NCBI GenBank assembly: GCA_903927775.1 | Contig: CAIYOE010000157.1 | Span: 1 to 7,731 of the forward strand | Length of the DNA: 7,731 bases | Origin: an uncultured Micrococcales bacterium | GTDB lineage: Bacteria > Actinomycetota > Actinomycetes > Actinomycetales > Microbacteriaceae | Direction of reading: 5' to 3' | In this document: piece after piece, positions 1-5,370 of the stretch | How positions within the stretch are numbered: the first letter of the stretch is position 1 | Layout: each line of letters starts with the position of its first letter | Program-made: the position numbers and the translations under genes | The notes under the pieces: model-generated | Told to the model about the DNA's origin: nothing | What the model saw: only the letters and a program-made list of their open reading frames with translations | Database searches by the model: none

Positions 1-902
1 CCCGCGCCAAGGCACACCGCCAGACCGATCAAGCCAGGGTCTGCAAACGTCGCCCTGACATCGATGTTGGATCCCAACAAAACAAAAAATACTGGCGCAA
101 AAAAGCCTTCGGAAACCGCAAATAATTGCTTAGCCAACCGGTGCGGCGTGCCATTTGCAGCGATGGCCAAACCAAGGCCGAAACCAGCCAGCATGATTGT
201 GACTGTGACACTCTGAGCCAAGCCGATGAGTGCCAGCAACAGAATGAGGCTAACTCGAAGTTCCAGCCCAAAATGTCGCTCCGCCGAGACGTTGCGCATT
301 TCTTTCCAACGGCCGCTTTTGTTCGCCCATCGAAGTAAAAAGAAAATCACCACCGCAGCCAGAGACATGATTCCAACACCCAATGCTTCTTTCGCAAAAG
401 CGGTGGGGTCTTGCACCAGCGGCAGCAGCAGGATAGCCAGCAGGTCAGCTATGGTAACCTGCAGCAAAACAGATCCGGGAGTGTGAAATCCCTCGATTTG
501 CTGAACAGCTGGCAGGAAAACCGCAGCTGAGCTAGATACCAAAAGCACAAACACCAAACCGAACAGGGCTGGCAGGTGCAGGACATTCACGATCAGAGCA
601 CTCAGCGCCAGCGCCATCGCTGCAGAAATCAGCACGTTACGGGCTGCTCTGAACAGGTCTTTCTTTGAGAAAAAACGAGTCAGGTCAATGTGGCTCGCGG
701 TAATCATCATCACTAGAGCGAAACCGATTTGAGAAATAAGTTCCAGGCTTGGCAGGTTTGGCCTAATGAGTCCAAGAACGGATTGACCGAAAACTACGCC
801 TATCAACAACTCGCCCACCGCAACGGGTATCGCAACCCTTCTGGGCAGTGCCAAAAAGGGGCCAGCCAGGCCCAACAGCAAGACCAGAGCAAGTTGTGAC
901 AT
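1..902 (-). CDS. CPA2-family cation/proton antiporter (KefB/NhaA-like exchanger domain), C-terminus beyond window
   Basis: Reading the minus strand from the ATG at 902 gives 300 uninterrupted codons to the window edge, so the 3' part of the gene is missing. The protein is very hydrophobic, with about eight or nine recognisable membrane spans. Features of the monovalent cation:proton antiporter-2 (CPA2) family are visible: GELLIGVVFGQSVLGL near residues 30-45, SSSAAVFLP near 123-131, an Asp in IADLLAIL near residue 153 where the family carries its ion-binding acidic residue, and GFFAPVFFVLLGSNID near the visible end. It would exchange Na+ or K+ for H+ across the cytoplasmic membrane; which cation cannot be told. 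Where most relatives read AGLEID, this protein reads TASHIDL (residues 68-74), so the usual Glu is His. The start is uncertain: an in-frame ATG at 929 would add nine residues, and neither ATG has a strong Shine-Dalgarno site. It is divergent from the RND gene. Whether a C-terminal nucleotide-binding RCK domain follows is unknown. Confidence -1.
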   Translation of the reverse strand, partial: MSQLALVLLLGLAGPFLALPRRVAIPVAVGELLIGVVFGQSVLGLIRPNLPSLELISQIGFALVMMITASHIDLTRFFSKKDLFRAARNVLISAAMALALSALIVNVLHLPALFGLVFVLLVSSSAAVFLPAVQQIEGFHTPGSVLLQVTIADLLAILLLPLVQDPTAFAKEALGVGIMSLAAVVIFFLLRWANKSGRWKEMRNVSAERHFGLELRVSLILLLALIGLAQSVTVTIMLAGFGLGLAIAANGTPHRLAKQLFAVSEGFFAPVFFVLLGSNIDVRATFADPGLIGLAVCLGA

Positions 903-911
903 GGGAACAGT

Positions 912-941
912 TTGGCATACCGACCTCATAGACTGTATTTA
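912..941 (+). promoter_or_regulatory. Possible promoter of the RND permease gene
   Basis: TTGGCA (912-917) matches the -35 consensus at five of six positions. Eighteen bases further on, TATTTA (936-941) is a poor -10. If this is the promoter, its -10 and start site overlap the palindrome at 939-950, fitting repression. The opposite strand carries TACAGT (937 to 932), a possible -10 for the antiporter. Both assignments are weak because the -10 boxes are far from consensus. Confidence -1.
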
Positions 942-950
942 CCTAGGTAA
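939..950. promoter_or_regulatory. Perfect 12-bp palindrome, candidate operator in the divergent promoter region
   Basis: TTACCTAGGTAA is a perfect inverted repeat, and after one mismatch on each side the symmetry continues for two more bases (TA...TA, 936-953). It lies in the 69-bp spacer between the antiporter (minus) and the RND permease (plus), 21 bp before the RND start. Dyads of this size are typical targets of dimeric MarR- or TetR-type repressors, which often control efflux pumps. The placement would block one or both promoters. No regulator gene is in the window, so the assignment is inference from position and symmetry. Confidence -1.
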
Positions 951-962
951 CTAAATCTTTCC

Positions 963-967
963 GGAGG
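963..967 (+). promoter_or_regulatory. Ribosome binding site deciding the TTG start of the RND gene
   Basis: GGAGG lies four bases before the TTG at 972. The spacing is slightly short, but it is the only good Shine-Dalgarno in the spacer. The next in-frame start candidates fall inside the first membrane helix, so TTG at 972 is the best start. Confidence -1.
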
Positions 968-971
968 AATT

Positions 972-3900
972 TTGCACGCTCTATCTCGCCTATCGTTAGC
1001 TAATCGCTCGGTAGTAGCACTGATTACCGTCATCGTGGCCATCTTTGGCTTCATCTCGCTCGGATCACTTCGCCAAGAGCTCTTCCCCTCCATCGAGGTC
1101 CCACAGGCCGCGATTGTTACCGCCTACCCTGGTGCATCGCCAACCGTGGTCGACAGCCAGGTCAGTGTTCCTATCGAAAACGCCGTGCGCACCTTGGATG
1201 GCGTGTCCTCCACCAGCACCACTTCGCAATCAAATCTGAGCGTTGTGCGTGTTTCGTTCGACTATGGCACCACCACCGCCCAGGTGAAAGAGCGCGTAAG
1301 TGCAGCACTGGCAGGATTGAGCGGGCTTCCGAGCGGAGTTACGCCCCAGCAGATTTCCGGAAGCCTAGACAGTATTCCAATTGTGGTTTTGGGTGTTTCG
1401 TCGAACTCAGGTAACAACAGTGCACTAAGCAAGATAATCTCAGATGTCGCCACCCCGATGCTCACCCCAATTGCCGGTGTCCGCGATGTCACGATTAGTG
1501 GAATCACCACCAAGCGAATCAACCTCACTCTGAACCAAAAGGTTTTGACCGCCAACGGTCTCACCCAGCAATCGATTGTTTCGGCACTCCAGGCCAACGG
1601 TTTCGTGGTTCCTGCGGGAACTATCAACGATGCTGCGGGCCAGCTGAGCGTGCAGGTCGGTACACCGGTTGAGTCGCTTGTAGAGTTCAAGAGCCTGCCA
1701 CTTATTAGCACTAGCACCACCACCAGTTACGGTTCTGGTTCCTCGCTCGCTTCGCTATTCGGTCAGGGCGCCTCGGCTTCCGGTGCTTCGGGCTTCCCAT
1801 CCGGTGCAGGCGCAGGCATGGGGGCGGGTAGCTCGTCGGGCGCAGCTGCCGGTGCGGGCAGTGGATTCCCAACCGGTGCTGGATCCGCAGCGGGGGCAGG
1901 CGCAACCGCCGGAGCGTCTGGAACCCCAACTATTCCAACGCCTACCCCAACCGTTAGCACCAGCATTAAGGTGCTTACAGTTGGCCAGGTTGCCAAGGTT
2001 GAACTGGTAGACGCCCCAGACGCGTCGATTGCACGTGTAAACGGCAAGGCGGCACTAAGCATTTCGCTTACCAAGACCACCGATGGAAACACCGTTTCCG
2101 TCAGCCACGCGGTTCAGGCTCTGATTCCAGACCTGACCAAGAAGCTCGGTGCGGTAAAGATCACCACAACCTTCGACCAGGCACCATACGTAGAGAAGTC
2201 GCTGAACGATCTGAACCGCGAAGGCCTTTTGGGTCTCGGGTTTGCCATCGTTGTTATCTTGCTTTTCCTACTCTCGGTTCGCAGCACTCTGGTAACCGCT
2301 ATCAGCATTCCAACCTCGATTCTGATCACCTTTATCGGCTTGAACGTCACCGGTTACTCGCTAAACCTCTTCACCCTTAGCGCTCTGACAATCGCGATTG
2401 GTCGAGTGGTTGACGACTCGATCGTGGTAATCGAAAACATCAACCGACACCTCAGCTACGGCGAGACCAAGGTTCAGGCGATCCAGAATGCCGTCCGCGA
2501 AGTTGCTGGTGCCGTAACCGCTGCCACAATAACCACCGTTGCAGTGTTCCTTCCTATCGCTTTGGTTGGCGGACTCGTGGGCCAGCTCTTCCGTCCATTC
2601 GCGTTCACCTTCGCCATCGCCTTGGGTGCCTCGCTTTTGGTCTCATTGACCATCGTCCCTGTTTTGGCTTACTGGTTCCTCAAGGCTTCCAACAAGTCTG
2701 AAACCACCGATGAGGCCACCGAGCGATCGGGCATCGATGCCGCGCGAGACTCCGAAGAGGAAAAAGAGCGTAAGAGCTGGCTGCAGCGCGGATACCTTCC
2801 GATTCTGCGCACCACTCAGGCTCACCCGGCTTGGACTCTGGTATCAGCGGCCTTGGTTTTGATCCTTACTTTTGGCCTGGTTCCTTTGCTAAAAACCAAC
2901 TTCATCGGAAACAGCGATTCCAACTCGGTATCGTTCACTCAAGATGTTCCAGCTAGTTTCAGCCTGCACCAGAAGGACTTAGCCGCGGCCAAGTTCGAGA
3001 AAATCCTTCTGGCCGAGAAAGATGTCAAGGTTGTTCAAACCTCGATTGGTTCGAACGGTGACGGCCGCGTGGCATTCGGTGCCAGCGCAGGCGGAATCCA
3101 GATTCAAATCACTACCAAAGAAGGAATCGACCAACTCGCACTACAGAAGCGCGTGCTAGATGCTGCGGCTGCCGATTCCAGCATGGGTACCGTAAAGATT
3201 CAGCAGGGCGGCAGCTTTGGCTCCACCGGAACCATCGATGTAAAGGTCACGGCAACCAACGACACCAACCTGAAGGCTGGTATCGCGGCGGTTTCTGCGG
3301 CGGTCAAGGGCACCAAGAACGTGTCCGAGATCACCAACTCGCTATCGACCGCTCAACGCACCCTGGAAGTCAAGGTAGACCGCATGAAGGCGGCCAAGCT
3401 CGGACTCACCGAGGTAACTGTTAGCGGGATCGTTGCTTCGGCTCTGACTCCGTCGTCGATCGGCAAGTTGAACATTCAAAACGTTTCAACCCCCATCTAT
3501 GTGGTCAAAACCGACACCCCAAAGACCGTGGCTGCAATCCGCAAGATTCAGATTCCATCGATGACGGGAGCAGTGGCGCTGTCCAAGATCGCAAGCATCA
3601 ATGAGGTCATGGTTCCAACCAGCGTGACCAGCGAAAAGGGCAGCCGCACCGCTACTGTCTCGCTAAAACCTGTTGGCGACAACACCGGTGCAATCACCAT
3701 GGATGTCACCAAGAGGCTAACCAAGGTAAACATGCCGGCGGGAACTTCTTACAGCCTGGGTGGAGTGAGCAAGGACCAGGCCGACTCGTTTGCACAACTT
3801 GGGTTGGCATTGTTGGCCGCAGTAGCGATCGTGTACCTGGTTATGGTTGCAACCTTCCGTAGCCTGCTCCAACCGATTCTGCTGCTAACCTCGATTCCAT

Positions 3901-4337
3901 TCGCGGCTACCGGTGCTTTTGTTGCCTTGTTGGTGACCGACACCGCACTTGGTGTTCCAGCTCTAATTGGAATGCTGCTGCTGGTAGGAATCGTGGTCAC
4001 CAATGCAATCGTGCTTATCGACCTGATGAACCAGTACCGCGAAACCGGCATGTCGGTTAAGGAGTCGATCTTCAACGGAGCACGTCAGCGCCTTCGCCCG
4101 ATTCTGATGACGGCACTGGCGACCATCTTTGCCCTTACCCCGATGGCCCTGGGCATCGGAGGCGGAGGTGGCTTTATTAGCAAGCCATTGGCAGTTGTAG
4201 TTATCGGAGGTTTGTTCTCGTCAACCGTGCTGACTCTGGTGATCGTGCCGGTGCTTTACTGGTTGGCTGCTGGTCGAGGCGAGCGCAAGGCTACCAAGGC
4301 GGCAAAGGCTGCAGCGAAAGCGACCGTAGCCGCTTAG
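972..4337 (+). CDS. RND-family efflux permease (AcrB/SwrC-like, ACR_tran) with a Gly/Ala-rich insert
   Basis: This is a complete 1121-residue proton-driven efflux permease of the cytoplasmic membrane, starting at TTG behind GGAGG. It shows the usual twofold plan: helix 1 (about residues 14-33), first extracytoplasmic porter domain (34-415), helices 2-6 (419-569), a charged cytoplasmic linker rich in Glu/Lys/Arg (571-602), helix 7 (617-637), second porter domain (638-935) and helices 8-12 (940-1098). LFPSIEVPQ after helix 1 and GRVVDDSIVVIENI in helix 4 are family hallmarks. Asp481-Asp482 match the AcrB proton-relay pair D407/D408, and Arg1042 in RLRPILMT matches R971. The AcrB K940 position is Thr1010 (GIVVTNAIVLID). 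Residues 246-331 are a low-complexity insert; without it the length is about 1035, normal for the family. The tail (1099-1121) is Lys/Ala-rich. No membrane-fusion or outer-membrane partner gene is adjacent, as expected for a Gram-positive relative such as Bacillus SwrC. The substrate is unknown. The gene appears monocistronic, bounded by a terminator. Confidence -1.
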   Translation: MHALSRLSLANRSVVALITVIVAIFGFISLGSLRQELFPSIEVPQAAIVTAYPGASPTVVDSQVSVPIENAVRTLDGVSSTSTTSQSNLSVVRVSFDYGTTTAQVKERVSAALAGLSGLPSGVTPQQISGSLDSIPIVVLGVSSNSGNNSALSKIISDVATPMLTPIAGVRDVTISGITTKRINLTLNQKVLTANGLTQQSIVSALQANGFVVPAGTINDAAGQLSVQVGTPVESLVEFKSLPLISTSTTTSYGSGSSLASLFGQGASASGASGFPSGAGAGMGAGSSSGAAAGAGSGFPTGAGSAAGAGATAGASGTPTIPTPTPTVSTSIKVLTVGQVAKVELVDAPDASIARVNGKAALSISLTKTTDGNTVSVSHAVQALIPDLTKKLGAVKITTTFDQAPYVEKSLNDLNREGLLGLGFAIVVILLFLLSVRSTLVTAISIPTSILITFIGLNVTGYSLNLFTLSALTIAIGRVVDDSIVVIENINRHLSYGETKVQAIQNAVREVAGAVTAATITTVAVFLPIALVGGLVGQLFRPFAFTFAIALGASLLVSLTIVPVLAYWFLKASNKSETTDEATERSGIDAARDSEEEKERKSWLQRGYLPILRTTQAHPAWTLVSAALVLILTFGLVPLLKTNFIGNSDSNSVSFTQDVPASFSLHQKDLAAAKFEKILLAEKDVKVVQTSIGSNGDGRVAFGASAGGIQIQITTKEGIDQLALQKRVLDAAAADSSMGTVKIQQGGSFGSTGTIDVKVTATNDTNLKAGIAAVSAAVKGTKNVSEITNSLSTAQRTLEVKVDRMKAAKLGLTEVTVSGIVASALTPSSIGKLNIQNVSTPIYVVKTDTPKTVAAIRKIQIPSMTGAVALSKIASINEVMVPTSVTSEKGSRTATVSLKPVGDNTGAITMDVTKRLTKVNMPAGTSYSLGGVSKDQADSFAQLGLALLAAVAIVYLVMVATFRSLLQPILLLTSIPFAATGAFVALLVTDTALGVPALIGMLLLVGIVVTNAIVLIDLMNQYRETGMSVKESIFNGARQRLRPILMTALATIFALTPMALGIGGGGGFISKPLAVVVIGGLFSSTVLTLVIVPVLYWLAAGRGERKATKAAKAAAKATVAA
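1707..1964 (+). other. Low-complexity Gly/Ala/Ser insert with Thr/Pro exit in the RND permease
   Basis: These codons (residues 246-331) encode a Ser/Thr-rich entry, then about 55 residues almost entirely Gly, Ala and Ser, then a TPTIPTPTPTV stretch. By my alignment from memory with AcrB, they interrupt the first porter/docking domain at a beta-turn between EFKSLPLIS and IKVLTVGQVAKVEL, where AcrB has only a short NQDG turn. The matching place in the second half of the protein has no insert. Such a segment should be a disordered, extracytoplasmic loop. Confidence -1.
1788..1883 (+). repeat. Decayed internal tandem repeat inside the RND insert (72-nt period)
   Basis: SGFPSGAG (residues 273-280, nt 1788-1811) recurs as SGFPTGAG (residues 297-304, nt 1860-1883). 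The offset is exactly 24 codons, and both are followed by Gly/Ala-rich sequence. The DNA is also similar around both copies (TTCCCA then CCGGTGC). This suggests the insert grew by in-frame duplication followed by drift, though composition bias alone could produce some of the similarity. Confidence -1.
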
Positions 4338-4355
4338 CAAGAATACTTCAAAGTA

Positions 4356-4399
4356 AACTAGGGAGGCTGCCGGAATGTCGGTGGCCTCCCCTAGTTTTT
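4356..4399 (+). terminator. Intrinsic terminator of the RND permease gene
   Basis: A 17-pair stem (left arm 4356-4372, right arm 4379-4396) has one bulged C at 4388, two G-T wobbles and a six-base loop. It ends in a run of five T (4395-4399). It begins 18 bases after the TAG stop of the RND gene and should stop its transcript efficiently. Its T-tract lies only four bases before the probable start codon of orn. Confidence -1.
4392..4397 (+). promoter_or_regulatory. Candidate -10 element for a leaderless orn transcript
   Basis: TAGTTT fits the TANNNT pattern. It ends six bases before the GTG at 4404, the distance expected between a -10 box and a transcription start, so the mRNA could begin at or near the start codon. 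There is no Shine-Dalgarno before that GTG, and leaderless mRNAs are common in actinobacteria. No convincing -35 is seen. The element overlaps the right arm and T-tract of the upstream terminator, so the match could simply reflect that T-run. Confidence -1.
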
Positions 4400-4403
4400 G
4401 GTT

Positions 4404-5009
4404 GTGATTGATATTTCTTCAAACCTTGTTTGGATCGACTGCGAGATGACAGGTCTTGACCCAGAAAAAGACTGTTTGGTCGAGGTTGCGGTTGTTGTCA
4501 CGAACGACCAGCTTGAGGTCCTGGATTCTGGCCTAGAGGTAGTCATTAGGCCTCGGCCAGACTCACTGGCAAACATGAACGACTTTGTACGCAACATGCA
4601 CACCGCCAGCGGTCTAATCAATGAGTTCGACAATGGACTGGATTTAGCCGATGCTGAGCAGGTGATTCTGGAATACGTTAAGCGCTTTGTGCCAAACGCC
4701 AAGGATGCACCACTGGCTGGCAACACCATAGGTACAGACCGAATGTTCCTGAACCGCTACATGCCAAACCTGGACCAGCACCTGCATTATCGAAACATCG
4801 ATGTGAGCAGCATCAAAGAGTTGAGTAGACGCTGGTACCCGCGCGTTTATTTCCAAATGCCAAAGAAGAGCGGCAATCACCGCGCTCTAGCCGACATCAT
4901 CGAGTCGATCACAGAACTCAAGTATTACCGTGAGGCAGTATTTGTTCCGCTTCCGGGCCCAACATCAGAGGAAGCACTAGCGGCTGCGGTGAAGGCTTCG
5001 CAAAACTAA
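4404..5009 (+). CDS. orn: Oligoribonuclease (3'-to-5' exoribonuclease, DEDDh family)
   Basis: Orn is a cytoplasmic exonuclease that degrades RNA oligonucleotides of two to five bases, including the pGpG left from cyclic di-GMP breakdown, to mononucleotides. All five DEDDh catalytic residues are visible when counted from GTG 4404: Asp12 and Glu14 in [12 protein letters not shown], Asp112 in [15 protein letters not shown], and His159 and Asp164 in NHRALADI. The spacing matches E. coli Orn closely (D12, E14, D112, H158, D163). The family motifs HTASGL and [12 protein letters not shown] are also present. The length of 201 residues is slightly longer than the E. coli protein because of an acidic/Ala C-terminal tail. 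An in-frame TTG at 4398 would add two residues, but it lies inside the T-tract of the upstream terminator. Neither start has a ribosome binding site. The gene stands alone, followed by tRNA-His on the same strand. Confidence in the function is very high. Confidence -1.
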   Translation: MIDISSNLVWIDCEMTGLDPEKDCLVEVAVVVTNDQLEVLDSGLEVVIRPRPDSLANMNDFVRNMHTASGLINEFDNGLDLADAEQVILEYVKRFVPNAKDAPLAGNTIGTDRMFLNRYMPNLDQHLHYRNIDVSSIKELSRRWYPRVYFQMPKKSGNHRALADIIESITELKYYREAVFVPLPGPTSEEALAAAVKASQN

Positions 5010-5061
5010 CCGCGGTGGCTGGTATGCCCACCGTGCAGGTCTAGGTTGCAAACCCAAATAC
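5010..5061 (+). other. Short spacer after orn with a weak hairpin
   Basis: CGGTGG (5013-5018) can pair with CCACCG (5028-5033), extended by a G-T and a C-G pair, around a nine-base loop. No T-run follows, so it is not a standard intrinsic terminator. It may stabilise the 3' end of the orn mRNA. No other candidate terminator separates orn from the tRNA promoter. Confidence -1.
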
Positions 5062-5070
5062 TGATAGAAT
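5062..5070 (+). promoter_or_regulatory. Extended -10 promoter of tRNA-His
   Basis: TGATAGAAT combines a TG extension with a good -10 hexamer (TAGAAT, 5065-5070). Transcription should begin near 5077, giving a leader of about 25 bases before the tRNA. TTGCAA at 5046-5051 resembles a -35, but the 13-base spacer is too short, so the extended -10 probably carries recognition. The leader contains a small GTGC/GCAC hairpin (5083-5094). Confidence -1.
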
Positions 5071-5102
5071 CTACAGGTTGTTGTGCCTCGGCACTTCACA
5101 TG

Positions 5103-5175
5103 GTGGGTATAGCTCAGCTGGTAGAGCACCTGGTTGTGGTCCAGGGGGTCGCGGGTTCAAGTCCCGTTACTCACC
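5103..5175 (+). tRNA. tRNA-His, anticodon GTG
   Basis: The sequence folds into a full cloverleaf. The acceptor stem pairs 5103-5109 with 5168-5174 and has one G-T pair. The D stem is GCTC/GAGC (5112-5115 with 5124-5127). The anticodon stem is CCTGG/CCAGG (5129-5133 with 5141-5145), with loop TTGTGGT and anticodon GTG at 5136-5138. The T arm is 5151-5167 with TTCAAGT as loop. The base before the acceptor stem (5102) is G and the discriminator (5175) is C, giving the G-1:C73 pair specific to histidine tRNAs. CCA is not encoded. A direct repeat and terminators follow immediately. The orn then tRNA-His order is one I associate with actinobacteria. Confidence -1.
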
Positions 5176-5185
5176 CGAGCAAGGT

Positions 5186-5209
5186 CAAACATGACTGACG
5201 TCATGTTTG
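5186..5209 (+). other. Perfect hairpin just downstream of tRNA-His
   Basis: CAAACATGAC (5186-5195) pairs perfectly with GTCATGTTTG (5200-5209) around a TGAC loop, starting ten bases after the tRNA. No T-run follows, so it is more likely an RNA 3'-processing or stability element than a terminator. A second small hairpin GGCTC-TGC-GAGCC (5210-5222) abuts it. Confidence -1.
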
Positions 5210-5325
5210 GGCTCTGCGAGCCTCAGTTTGTCATCAAGGCAAACTGAGGTTTTGCTTTAAGGCCGGGAAGGCCATGTTTGGGCTCTGCGAGCCTGTCATC
5301 AAGGCAAACTGAGGTTTTGCTTTAA
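5202..5325 (+). repeat. Tandem direct duplication of the tRNA-His terminator region
   Basis: The 59-nt unit at 5202-5260 is repeated at 5273-5325 as a 53-nt copy. The two are identical except that CAGTTT (5223-5228) is missing from the second. That deletion removes most of the left arm of the terminator stem, so copy 2 keeps an orphan right arm (5305-5314) and T-rich tail but cannot form the hairpin. The copies are separated by a 12-base GGCC-rich spacer (5261-5272). It looks like a recent tandem duplication. Confidence -1.
5221..5258 (+). terminator. Intrinsic terminator of tRNA-His
   Basis: CCTCAGTTTG (5221-5230) and CAAACTGAGG (5240-5249) form a perfect 10-bp stem around a nine-base loop. 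It is followed by TTTTGCTTT (5250-5258). This is the first hairpin with a T-rich tail after the tRNA and probably ends its transcript. The left arm shares two bases with the small hairpin at 5210-5222, so the two cannot form fully at once. Confidence -1.
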
Positions 5326-5362
5326 ATGAAAAAGCCCGAGCATTGCTCGGGCTCTTTCATTT
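5324..5362. terminator. Bidirectional intrinsic terminator between tRNA-His and gatB
   Basis: An 18-base left arm (5324-5341) pairs with the right arm (5345-5362) around an ATT loop. The pairing is perfect except for one A-C mismatch: nine pairs in the GC-rich upper stem and eight in the AT-rich lower part. Read on the minus strand, the GC stem is followed by TTTTT, a strong terminator for gatB, whose stop lies eight bases away. Read on the plus strand the tail is TCTTTCATTT, so it can also stop transcription from the tRNA-His side. Confidence -1.
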
Positions 5363-5370
5363 ATCTAGTC

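Noticed and set aside
29..486. Open frames on both strands near the left end (for example 29-271 minus and 126-486 plus).
   Set aside because: They are out-of-frame shadows of the continuous minus-strand antiporter reading frame from 902 to the edge, which has clear family motifs.
1711..2092. Long minus-strand and alternative plus-strand frames across the Gly/Ala-rich part of the RND gene.
   Set aside because: They arise from the GC-rich Gly/Ala codons. The plus-strand RND frame is uninterrupted and has family motifs on both sides.
2685..2780. Charged linker between the two halves of the RND protein considered as a fusion or inserted domain.
   Set aside because: It is only about 32 residues, lies at the known cytoplasmic junction between helices 6 and 7, and such linkers vary normally in the family.
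5191..5312. Two small in-frame ORFs in the duplicated unit (18 and 12 codons, 5191-5247 and 5274-5312), each with a purine-rich stretch before the ATG; the 6-nt deletion keeps the frame.
   Set aside because: The start codons lie in or beside hairpin arms and the stop lies in the terminator stem. Frame retention after a 6-nt deletion needs no selection, and a duplicated tRNA terminator explains the sequence fully.
5103..5325. tRNA gene followed by direct repeats, as at an integration (att) site.
   Set aside because: The repeat does not include any part of the tRNA 3' end, and there is no integrase or foreign gene. The repeats are tandem and do not flank an element.
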